Shown: piece after piece, positions 16,948 through 24,165 of the stretch
Position numbering within the stretch: position 1 is the stretch's first letter
Layout: the number at the start of each line of letters is the position of its first letter
NCBI RefSeq assembly: GCF_009829325.1
Contig: NZ_VUOS01000007.1
Location: 1-64,000, forward strand
Origin: Nocardia sp. CY41
GTDB lineage: Bacteria; Actinomycetota; Actinomycetes; Mycobacteriales; Mycobacteriaceae
DNA length: 64,000 nt
Direction of reading: 5' to 3'
The notes under the pieces: generated by a model
The model's input: the letters and a program-made list of their open reading frames with translations, nothing else
Database searches by the model: none
Told to the model about the DNA's origin: nothing
Position numbers and translations under genes: made by a program

Positions 16948-17300
16948 GTGCCGAGTGGGTTGCGAGCCGGCGAATGGGCAGGGAGACGGGCGCCTGTGCC
17001 GGACCTGGCCGCTCGGCACTGCCGCGGCGTATTCCCGGCTATCGCCGAACGGCTGTCGCGGTGGTCGGCATATCGCTGCCGCGGTGGCGGCGGCGAAAGT
17101 CTGGGATCGTACTTTTATACTCGCCGGTAACTATTCTACCTACCAATAGCCTGTGGGTAGCTGTCTACCTATTTTCAGCGATGGGGAGCTTCTGACATCG
17201 GCCTTCGCGCATAGCCGGTGATTGCTGCTTAAGAGCGGGTTGACGGAGACGAACCGCCCCGGGCAGAATCGGCCGGGTTGGAACCGGGGGTGGAGGAGTT
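16948..17300. other. Intergenic region with an AT-rich promoter-like patch
   Basis: No gene is supported here. 17105-17180 is clearly AT-richer than its surroundings. It holds CTACC at 17136 and 17164 and the inverse GGTAG at 17156, plus CTACCTACC at 17136-17144. A regulator site and promoter for the SRPBCC gene at 17301 is plausible. Confidence 0.4.
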
Positions 17301-17759
17301 ATGCGCGTTAAAACGGATATACATTTCACCGTCGCCGCCGATCCCGGCCAGGTCTTCGATGCGGTCGCCGCGATCGAAATGCTCCCCGAATGGTCGACGT
17401 ATTCGGATGCGCGCGTGGCCACCCGAGACGAATCCGGGCGGCCGCAGCGGGTTTACGTGACCGCCGAGACGCTGCTGGGCCGGTCCGACCTGCAGGTGCT
17501 CGAATACGACTGGACCGATGACCGTGTGTCCTGGCAGGTCATGGACAGCTGTGTCGGTCTCGGCGGCGGCGGGTGGTTCGAAGTGTCCGACGATCGCGCG
17601 GGATCGCAGGTGTGGTACCACACCGAGCTGCACTCCTCCCTGCTGCTGCCGGGGCTTCTCCTCAAGCGCAGCGTCCGCCGGGAGAGCGAAACCGTCGTGC
17701 AGAACTTCATCGAATTCGCCGAAGGATTCACCGCGCCCCCGCAATCGCGCGCGGTATAG
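17301..17759 (+). CDS. SRPBCC-family (START/polyketide cyclase-like) protein
   Basis: The product is 152 residues from ATG 17301 behind GGAGGAG. The first strand DIHFTVAADPGQVFDAVAAIEMLPEW and the terminal helix VVQNFIEFAEGF fit the helix-grip fold that binds a hydrophobic ligand. It lies alone between the P450 operon and the minus-strand nuclease. Its ligand is unknown. It is not evidently part of the SARP cassette, because a terminator precedes it. Confidence 0.82.
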   Translation: MRVKTDIHFTVAADPGQVFDAVAAIEMLPEWSTYSDARVATRDESGRPQRVYVTAETLLGRSDLQVLEYDWTDDRVSWQVMDSCVGLGGGGWFEVSDDRAGSQVWYHTELHSSLLLPGLLLKRSVRRESETVVQNFIEFAEGFTAPPQSRAV

Positions 17760-17785
17760 CGGTCACCTATCGAACCGGTACGGGC

Positions 17786-19642
17786 TCACCACTGGATGTC
17801 CGCGGCCGTGTTCAACGGAGCGGCGACTTCTTCCGGCGCCAATTGCAGATCGGCGTCCCGTAGCGCTTGCGGGAAATGGAAGCGGGCGCGCTGCTCGATC
17901 TCGGTCAACGGGACTTGGAAGACGCGGAACTCGTCGAGATCGAGTGCCTCCAGCTGATCCAGGTTCTGGCTCAGCAGGAAGCCGCGGGCTTTCAGTTCGC
18001 CGTTGTCCTCGAACGCGATGACCTTCCAGAACTCGCGCGGGATCCGGACCTGCCGGAATTCCCGGTCGTCCGCGGTGAAGACCGGGCCGCCGAACGCGCT
18101 GACCTTGAGGTCGTCGACGGTGGCGTCGGCGAAGACGGCGTCTTCGAGCCGTCCCCAGAGCCCGTCGCGCATGCTCTGGTTGAAGTCGTCCATCTGCGGG
18201 GTGATGTTGGTGTAGAAGAACGAGTCCTTGTTGGCTTTCGCCGCCTCGGGCATACTGCCCCAGAGCAGATCCGCGCGGCGCGCGAGGTGGCCGCGATCGA
18301 GCCGGTTGTCGCGGTACAGCTCGTTGCCGACCTGGGCGTCCGCGTCGAGCCGCGGATCCTTGACGAAGTCGATCTTCTTCCGCGAGAGCTTCTTGATCGA
18401 GGCTCCGTCGATGTTCCAGGCCACCCAGATGGCGAAGCGGCGCGAGCGGCGCATCGCGAGGGAGAAGTGCGTGTAGTGCAGGACGTCCGCGCCGTCGAGT
18501 GCGGTCGCCACGTCGGGGCGGACCTCGGCGTCCACCTCGGGCAGCGGAATCGGCGACGCGAGGAAATGCGGATCGTATCCGGCGACGACCGCGACTTCTT
18601 CCGGGGCGGGCGGGGTCAACGTGATGCCGAGCTTCTCGAACACCGATTGCGGCAGGCAGGCCAGCGCGTGCTCGTCGGTGTCCGAGCCCGTTTCCCCGGC
18701 GAAATGCAATCCGGCCAGGACGGTGCTCGTGGTGCCGTCGGGGAGCGTGAACAACCACGCCGATCCGGAATCGCCGCCGCTGCTGATCTCGCCGTCGGAT
18801 GGCGGATGGCCGGGATCCGGTCCGATCTCGAAGCCGCCGATGCTCTTGCTGCCCACGCCGCGGTAGTCGATCTTGGCGACCACGTCGACGCGCCGCACGA
18901 TGCCGTGGGTGACCGCGGTGGTCCGGCCGCTCTTGATCACCTTGTCGCCCAGTTCGGGGTCACCGAGGCGGTCCGGGACGACGCCGAGCCCGCTGACTTC
19001 GCCACTGAAATGGCGGTTCTCGATAACGGCGACGGCGCAGTCGCCCGCCGCGCCGAGATGGGACCTGACGAGCTTGCCGAGCCGATTGCGGTCGATGCGA
19101 TTGTCGTCGCGCGGCCCCGGCTGCACGACGTCGTCGCCGAGCCTGCCCGCCGAGGTGTGCAGGACGTGCCAATTGCTCAGTACGTACGGGGTCCCGTCGT
19201 CCCGGTCGTAGACCACGCAACCGATCGTTCCGGCTGTGCCGGAGGGGTGGGCGACGCTGATTCCGGGAACGATCGGATCCAGGCGCGTCTTGCGCTCCGG
19301 CGCCGCCGCTTCGTCGACCAGCCGGAAGGCGGGCTCGAATTTGCGCTGCAGGACATCGGTCGGCACCTCGATCCCGTCGACGGTGACGGTCTCCGGAATC
19401 GTGGACGTGCCGAGCGCTTCGAGTTCCTCCGGCTCGGACACCTTCTCGTTCACGGTGAACTGCACCGCGATCTCACCGGTCGGCTTTCCGTCGACTTGCT
19501 TGTAGCCGACGCCGATCGAGGAGATATTGGGATCTTCGAGGAAATTCTCCCCTTTGCTGCGGATGAATTTGCGCAGTGCGGCGCGAAGATCGTCTTTCCG
19601 GGTAGGCGTCCGGCGGGCGGGTGAGCTCTTTTTCGCAGGCAT
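17786..19642 (-). CDS. Trypsin-like protease fused to a NUC1-type nonspecific endonuclease
   Basis: The product is 618 residues from ATG 19642. Residues 1-125 are an Arg/Lys-rich start and a short beta domain. Residues 130-345 are a chymotrypsin-fold serine protease with His159 (SNWHVL), Asp201 (GDCAVAV) and Ser292 (GGDSGSAW), a complete triad. Residues 385-600 are a DNA/RNA nonspecific endonuclease with DRGH at 449-452 and metal-ligand Asn479 in YTNITPQ. There is no Sec signal peptide. Both active sites look intact. The combination suggests a proteolytically controlled nuclease effector, but no partner gene is adjacent. The function is inferred from domains only. Confidence 0.88.
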   Translation of the reverse strand: MPAKKSSPARRTPTRKDDLRAALRKFIRSKGENFLEDPNISSIGVGYKQVDGKPTGEIAVQFTVNEKVSEPEELEALGTSTIPETVTVDGIEVPTDVLQRKFEPAFRLVDEAAAPERKTRLDPIVPGISVAHPSGTAGTIGCVVYDRDDGTPYVLSNWHVLHTSAGRLGDDVVQPGPRDDNRIDRNRLGKLVRSHLGAAGDCAVAVIENRHFSGEVSGLGVVPDRLGDPELGDKVIKSGRTTAVTHGIVRRVDVVAKIDYRGVGSKSIGGFEIGPDPGHPPSDGEISSGGDSGSAWLFTLPDGTTSTVLAGLHFAGETGSDTDEHALACLPQSVFEKLGITLTPPAPEEVAVVAGYDPHFLASPIPLPEVDAEVRPDVATALDGADVLHYTHFSLAMRRSRRFAIWVAWNIDGASIKKLSRKKIDFVKDPRLDADAQVGNELYRDNRLDRGHLARRADLLWGSMPEAAKANKDSFFYTNITPQMDDFNQSMRDGLWGRLEDAVFADATVDDLKVSAFGGPVFTADDREFRQVRIPREFWKVIAFEDNGELKARGFLLSQNLDQLEALDLDEFRVFQVPLTEIEQRARFHFPQALRDADLQLAPEEVAAPLNTAADIQW

Positions 19643-19935
19643 GGGTGACTCCGTGTTCGAGGTTCGCTGTGGTGAGACGTCGTCGTCGCACCTGCTTTCG
19701 CCATCGTCGGGTCACGGCGTCGTCCGCACACGAGTAGCGAACTACTCGAAAAAGAAGGTGTGGTAAAAGTCCGCTGTCGCCCTTACCGACGTTCGGCGAG
19801 AGCTGTCGCCGTCGCCGGAGGATGCGCCGCCGGGACGAGCACGATCAGCCAGGCGCGGTGATCGACCGGCGCCCGAAACGGCCCGCGGCGGCGTACAGCG
19901 CCTCCGCTTCGGGTGCCGCGAGGGCGATCGAGGAC

Positions 19936-20940
19936 TCAGTACGACAGGCGCGTCATGCGGATTTCGGAGATCGACATGCCGCGTCGGCGGCGGAACAAAC
20001 CGCGCAGGGTCCCGGCGTTGAGATAGCCCACCTTGGCGGCCACCGCGTCCACCGTGAGCGAAGTGGTGCGCAGCAGATGCACGGCGCGTTCCAGGCGGAT
20101 GTCGTGCACGAATTCGGTGGGGGACATACCGAGTTCGGCGTGTGTGGCCCGCTGCAGGCTGCGTTCGGTGACGCCGATGGCGCGGGCGGCCTGGGCGATC
20201 CGGAAATTGTCGCCGAGGTGCGCGCGGACCCAGCGTTCGAAGGCGGCGGTGACCGAATCGCCCCGGGCGATGATCTCGGGAACGATGAACTCGCGTTGCG
20301 GTCGTCCCGCGCCGACGGCGAGGTAGCGCATGGCGCGCTCGGCCAGCGCCGGGCTCTTCGTGGCGATCAGCGACAGGGCCAGGTCCATGTGCGACAGCGC
20401 CGCGCCCGCGGTGCTGACGCCACGGCCGCGGCACAGCGTGCGGCCCTCATCGAGGTCGACCCGCGGATAACGGCGCCGGAAGCTGGGGCCGAGCCACCAG
20501 CTCGTGGTGGCGGGGGAGCCGTCCAGCACGCCCGCCTCGGCCAGGAAGAACGTTCCGGTGCACGCGCCGGCGAGATGAGCTCCCCGGTCGCGGGCCGCGA
20601 TCAGCCGGTCCAGTACGGGACGGCTGGCCGGGGCGGAGACGAGGTCGACCAGCGCCGCGGCCTCCAGGACGTTCACCGCGGGCACGATCATCAGCTCGAA
20701 GTCGTCGCCGAGCTCGTCGAGCGGGATGGTCGGCACGGTGTTGCCGTGGCCCGACCGCACCGTGGCGCCGAACGACGCGCTGCGCACTCGCCACGGCTCC
20801 GGTGAGCCGGGGAGTTCGGCGCGCACGGCATTGGCGGTGTTGAAGGTCTCGAGCAGAGCGGCGTAACCGAAGTCGGCTACGCCGTCCACGACGAAGACGA
20901 CGACGTCCATGTCGGAAACGGTACCGAAGATGTCGTTCAC
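19936..20940 (-). CDS. GlxA-type AraC-family regulator with DJ-1/PfpI domain
   Basis: The product is 334 residues from ATG 20940; ATG 20910 (MDVVVFVVDGVADFG) is an equally good start. Residues 10-190 are a class I amidotransferase-like domain with Cys in HLAGACTGTFFLAEAG. The C-terminal third has two AraC HTHs (RIAQAARAIGVTERSLQR and VDAVAAKVGYLNAGTLRGL). Such proteins sense metabolites and activate divergent genes. The VOC protein at 21055 is divergent and a likely target. Confidence 0.9.
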   Translation of the reverse strand: MNDIFGTVSDMDVVVFVVDGVADFGYAALLETFNTANAVRAELPGSPEPWRVRSASFGATVRSGHGNTVPTIPLDELGDDFELMIVPAVNVLEAAALVDLVSAPASRPVLDRLIAARDRGAHLAGACTGTFFLAEAGVLDGSPATTSWWLGPSFRRRYPRVDLDEGRTLCRGRGVSTAGAALSHMDLALSLIATKSPALAERAMRYLAVGAGRPQREFIVPEIIARGDSVTAAFERWVRAHLGDNFRIAQAARAIGVTERSLQRATHAELGMSPTEFVHDIRLERAVHLLRTTSLTVDAVAAKVGYLNAGTLRGLFRRRRGMSISEIRMTRLSY

Positions 20941-21054
20941 GACACTCGGTTCCGGCGCGATTCTGTCCTACCGTCATCGCCAGACGGCTCGCGACCGGCA
21001 GTACCGCCCGGCGAGCCGATCGAGCCCGCCGTACCTTGTCTGCTGGGAGTTCGC

Positions 21055-21486
21055 GTGACCATGATCGAAACGACCGGAACCCACCACATCCGGTTGACGG
21101 TGACCGACATCGCTCGGTCTCGTGCCTTCTACCGAGACGTACTCGGTTTCCCGATCGCCGCCGAATCCCCCGGCAGCCCGGACGATCCGGCGGTGCGCAC
21201 CGATCCGATGCGGCTGTTCGGTGGCGTGGTGTTCCAGGCCAACGGCATGCTGCTGGGCCTGCGGCCGGTGGCCGACCCGACCGACCGATTCGATTCGGAA
21301 CGGGTGGGTCTGGACCATCTCAGCTTCACCGTTCCCGCGCGGGACGATCTGGTGGCCGCCGCCGCTCGCCTGTCCGAGGCAGGCATCGAACACGGCGAGA
21401 TCACCGAGATGGCGGATTTCGGGATCGCGATCCTGTCGTTCTCCGACCCCGACGGCATCCATCTCGAACTGACTGCGCCCCTGTGA
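21055..21486 (+). CDS. VOC-family (glyoxalase/dioxygenase fold) protein
   Basis: The product is 143 residues. GTG 21055 lies seven bases after GGGAG; ATG 21061 is an alternative. It has two beta-alpha-beta-beta-beta modules, from THHIRLTVTDIARSRAFY to LDHLSFTVPARDDL. Metal-ligand candidates are His in HHIRL and HLSF, and Glu in IHLELTAP. It could be a glyoxalase, ring-cleaving dioxygenase or resistance protein; sequence alone does not decide. It is divergent from the GlxA-type regulator. Confidence 0.85.
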   Translation: MTMIETTGTHHIRLTVTDIARSRAFYRDVLGFPIAAESPGSPDDPAVRTDPMRLFGGVVFQANGMLLGLRPVADPTDRFDSERVGLDHLSFTVPARDDLVAAAARLSEAGIEHGEITEMADFGIAILSFSDPDGIHLELTAPL

Positions 21487-21596
21487 GTTTGCGCGCGCCG
21501 ACAGCGGGCATGCCGGATCCGGAATGAACGCTGTCCTGATGAAGGCTTGGACGACCGGCCGCGCGATCGGTGCGGTCGTGCCGGGGAGGTAGGCCG

Positions 21597-22073
21597 ATGC
21601 TGGTCCAGCGTGCTCGACCGCGGAAGCTGTCCGAGAACGCGGCGTTGCCGAGTCCGAGCGCTCTGCTGTGCGCGCTGGGCGGGCAGCACGTGCAGGGCCC
21701 GGTCGGCCGGTGGGCGCGCGAGTTGACCGAACTGCACCGCCAGTGCCGCGACGACGCGCGCGACGAGGTCGAGATCCGGCGACGCCGTGCCGAGTTGGTC
21801 GACCGGATCGACACGTGGGCGACGTTGCACCTGCCGCGCGCCGCGCCGGGCGTCCGGCTGCACGACGCCAGCCTGGGCGAGGTGATCGACGGGATGGCGG
21901 CGGTCGCGGAAGAAGCGTTCTATCTGCTGATGAACGACGACCCGAGCGGCGAGCGCATGCATGCGGCCTGGACCCGGCTGGCCGAACTGGAGATCGCGTA
22001 CACCGATCTGGTGCGTGCGGTCGAGGACGGCCGCCGTCGTCTCCCGGCGAAACGGACAACGGGGACGGAATGA
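21597..22073 (+). CDS. DUF4254 protein
   Basis: The product is 158 residues from ATG 21597, with GGGGAGG ten bases upstream. It is helical with an Arg/Glu-rich core (ARELTELHRQCRDDARDEVEI, RRRAELVDRIDTWATLHLP, ASLGEVIDGMAAVAEEAFYL), matching the DUF4254 family common in Nocardia and Rhodococcus. It is cytosolic with unknown function. It stands directly upstream of the anti-sigma/sigma pair in the same direction and may share a transcript. Confidence 0.75.
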   Translation: MLVQRARPRKLSENAALPSPSALLCALGGQHVQGPVGRWARELTELHRQCRDDARDEVEIRRRRAELVDRIDTWATLHLPRAAPGVRLHDASLGEVIDGMAAVAEEAFYLLMNDDPSGERMHAAWTRLAELEIAYTDLVRAVEDGRRRLPAKRTTGTE

Positions 22074-22342
22074 TCTTCGAACGAATCGTCGGCGGCGCGG
22101 CGGGCATCCGTGCCGCGCTGCGCAGGACGTGGCCACCGAGTCGGTCGAACGCGCTGGTCATCGTCGTCGACGGTGGTCGGGCGACCCGCGGGTTCTGGCG
22201 CGGCGGGCCTGCTCGGCGCGCCGCCGCTGGTGACGACGCGCGTGTTGTGCCGTGGTCGATCGAAGCCCGTGGACGAGAGGGCGTAGGCTTGGCGCTCCGA
22301 CGGACGGCGCGACTTCTGGGAGCTGTGCATGAGCAAGGGTGA
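22070..22342 (+). CDS. Possible small protein between DUF4254 and rsbW
   Basis: The product would be 90 residues. ATG 22070 overlaps the DUF4254 stop as ATGA, and the end overlaps the rsbW start by 14 bases. It is Arg/Ala-rich (GIRAALRRTWPPSRSNAL, RATRGFWRGGPARR) with no motif. The overlaps favour a gene. The composition is equally what an out-of-frame stretch would give. Confidence 0.3.
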   Translation: MIFERIVGGAAGIRAALRRTWPPSRSNALVIVVDGGRATRGFWRGGPARRAAAGDDARVVPWSIEARGREGVGLALRRTARLLGAVHEQG

Positions 22343-22766
22343 GGGGACTCCTCCCGCGACGACGCGGACCGGCACGATCAGCGTGCGGGTGCCCGCGACG
22401 TCCGAACAGCTGGCGATGTTGCGTGCCTTGGCCGAGACGGTCATGCTCATGGCCGATTTCGGCATCGATGAGGTGACCGACATCCGGCTGGCGCTCGACG
22501 AGGTGGCCAGCGCGCTGGTGCTGGACGCGGTGGACGGGGCGGAACTGGAGTGCGCCTTCGGTTTCGAGGACGACGCGGTGGACGTGCGGGTCTCCACCGT
22601 CACTGTGTCGGACACCAGCCCGGACGAGTCCGGCTTCGGCTGGCACATCGTGGCGACGCTGACGGATTCGGTCTCGGCGTCGCGCGGCGCGCACGACTCC
22701 GCCGCGGGCGGCTACCCCACTGTCGTCGACTTCCGTTGGGTGCGCGGCGGCTCGAATAATGAGTAG
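22329..22766 (+). CDS. rsbW: RsbW-type anti-sigma factor
   Basis: The product is 145 residues from ATG 22329. It is a GHKL/HATPase-fold anti-sigma factor that should hold the following SigF-type sigma in the cytosol. SVRVPATSEQLAMLRALAETV forms the first module. The N-box region is DIRLALDEVASALV, where the Asn usual in kinases is replaced, as in mycobacterial UsfX-like proteins. DESGFGWHIVATL holds the G-box. It overlaps sigF by eight bases (TAATGAGTAG), implying coupled, stoichiometric synthesis. No anti-anti-sigma gene is next to it. Confidence 0.87.
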   Translation: MSKGEGTPPATTRTGTISVRVPATSEQLAMLRALAETVMLMADFGIDEVTDIRLALDEVASALVLDAVDGAELECAFGFEDDAVDVRVSTVTVSDTSPDESGFGWHIVATLTDSVSASRGAHDSAAGGYPTVVDFRWVRGGSNNE

Positions 22767-23568
22767 CGAGCCGAATCAGGTCGATGCCAAGCGCAAGTCG
22801 CGGGGCGACAGCTACGACAACATCGAGCCGCTCTTCGCCGCGCTGGCCGCGCTGGCTCCCGACGATCCGCGCCGCGAGGCAGTGCGCGCCGAGTTGATCG
22901 AGCGCTGTCTCCCGCTGGCCGAACACATCGCCCGCAAGTTCAGCGGGCGCGGCGAGAGCTTCGAGGACCTGCTGCAGATCGCCCGGGTGGGTATGCTCGC
23001 CGCCGTCGACCGTTTCGATCCGGGACACGGCGCGACCTTCCTCTCGTTCGCCGTGCCGACGATCATGGGCGAAGTGCGCAGGCATTTCCGCGATTACGCG
23101 TGGTCGGTGCGAGTGCCACGGCGGCTCAAGGAGATTCAGTCCACCATCGGCCCGACCGTGGAGATCCTCTCGCAACGGCTCGGCCGGATGCCGCGGGCGC
23201 GGGAGATCGCCGAGGAACTGGGCGCGGACCTCAACGAGGTGACCCAGGCGCTCATCGCCCGCAACGCCTACCAGACCTCTTCCATCGACGCCGCCTCCGA
23301 CACCGACGACGCGGAATCCGGCGGTCCCTCGCTGCTGGACTCGCTGGGCGCCGAGGACCCGGACTTCAGCACCGTGGAGAACTATCTGGCGGTGAAGCCG
23401 CTGCTGGCCGCGCTGCCCGAACGTGAGAAGCAGGTGCTGGTGATGCGCTTCTTCGACTCGATGTCCCAGGAGCAGATCGCCCAGCGGATCGGCTGTTCGC
23501 AGATGCAGGTCTCGCGGATTCTGTCGAAGACCTTGAAATCGCTGCGCGAGCAGGCCCTGCGGGACTGA
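22759..23568 (+). CDS. sigF: RNA polymerase sigma factor, SigF/SigB type
   Basis: The product is 269 residues from ATG 22759. It has regions 2 (GESFEDLLQIARVGMLAAVDRF), 3 (RVPRRLKEIQ, EIAEELGADLNEV) and 4 (LPEREKQVLVMRFFDSMSQEQIAQRIGCSQMQVSRIL), with no region 1.1. This is the general-stress/sporulation branch of group 3 sigmas. It is controlled by the overlapping rsbW. A promoter of the matching type lies upstream of the CsbD gene at 28202-28226. Confidence 0.92.
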   Translation: MSSEPNQVDAKRKSRGDSYDNIEPLFAALAALAPDDPRREAVRAELIERCLPLAEHIARKFSGRGESFEDLLQIARVGMLAAVDRFDPGHGATFLSFAVPTIMGEVRRHFRDYAWSVRVPRRLKEIQSTIGPTVEILSQRLGRMPRAREIAEELGADLNEVTQALIARNAYQTSSIDAASDTDDAESGGPSLLDSLGAEDPDFSTVENYLAVKPLLAALPEREKQVLVMRFFDSMSQEQIAQRIGCSQMQVSRILSKTLKSLREQALRD

Positions 23569-23583
23569 GCCGCGGGCCGGGGT

Positions 23584-24096
23584 TCACTCGGCGGTCAGCT
23601 CGTCGTGGTACTCGCGCATCGCCTGGACGACCGCGACCAGGACGCGGTGCGCGCCGCGTAGGTCCGCGTCGGCCAGATCGGCCATCGCGGCGCGGGTCCG
23701 TCGCCCGAGCGGTGTGAAGAAGCCGCGTGCCACGTCCATGCCGTGCTCGTCGTAGTGCAGGATGACCCGCCTGCGATCGGCCGGGTCGGCGGCGCGGCGC
23801 AGGTGGCCTGATTCGATCATGCGCTCGACCAGATAGGTCACCGCGGACGACGAGATCCCCATCAGTTTGCCGAGGCCGCCCGCGGTCAGCGGCGCACCCT
23901 CCAACTCGGCGGTCGCGACGTGCATCAGTGCGCGGAAATCGTTGGCGCGCAGGTCGTTGGTGCGCGCGAATACCTGCCCGATCTGCTCGGAGATCGCGGT
24001 GAGGGCGCGGATGTCGGCGGCGATGTCGGTTTCCAGTCCGTCACGCTCCGGCCCGTCGGCGTTCGGCTCCTCGGTCAACGGCGCATCCTTTTCCAC
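23584..24096 (-). CDS. MarR-family regulator
   Basis: The product is 170 residues from ATG 24096. It has a winged helix with APLTAGGLGKLMGISSSAVTYLVERM (recognition helix) and the wing HLRRAADPADRRRVILHY, with the DxRR motif diagnostic of MarR. It is divergent from the MMPL transporter at 24166, with a 69-base gap holding a candidate operator. It is probably a repressor of that transporter, released by a small ligand. Confidence 0.9.
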   Translation of the reverse strand: MEKDAPLTEEPNADGPERDGLETDIAADIRALTAISEQIGQVFARTNDLRANDFRALMHVATAELEGAPLTAGGLGKLMGISSSAVTYLVERMIESGHLRRAADPADRRRVILHYDEHGMDVARGFFTPLGRRTRAAMADLADADLRGAHRVLVAVVQAMREYHDELTAE

Positions 24097-24130
24097 ACGG
24101 GGGATCAGCGTAGTTCAGCAGGTGTCTCAA

Positions 24131-24146
24131 TTGCTTAATATTTCAA
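24131..24146. promoter_or_regulatory. Candidate MarR operator and promoter
   Basis: An AT-rich dyad with half-sites TTG and CAA separated by ten bases lies in the divergent marR-MMPL gap, just upstream of GTG 24166. It is the only AT-rich patch in the gap. Confidence 0.45.
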
Positions 24147-24165
24147 TTTCTGAGAGAGTTGCGGT

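Noticed and set aside
17867..19624. 585-codon plus-strand frame opposite the protease-nuclease gene
   Set aside because: Mirror frame of a protein with two intact catalytic motif sets.
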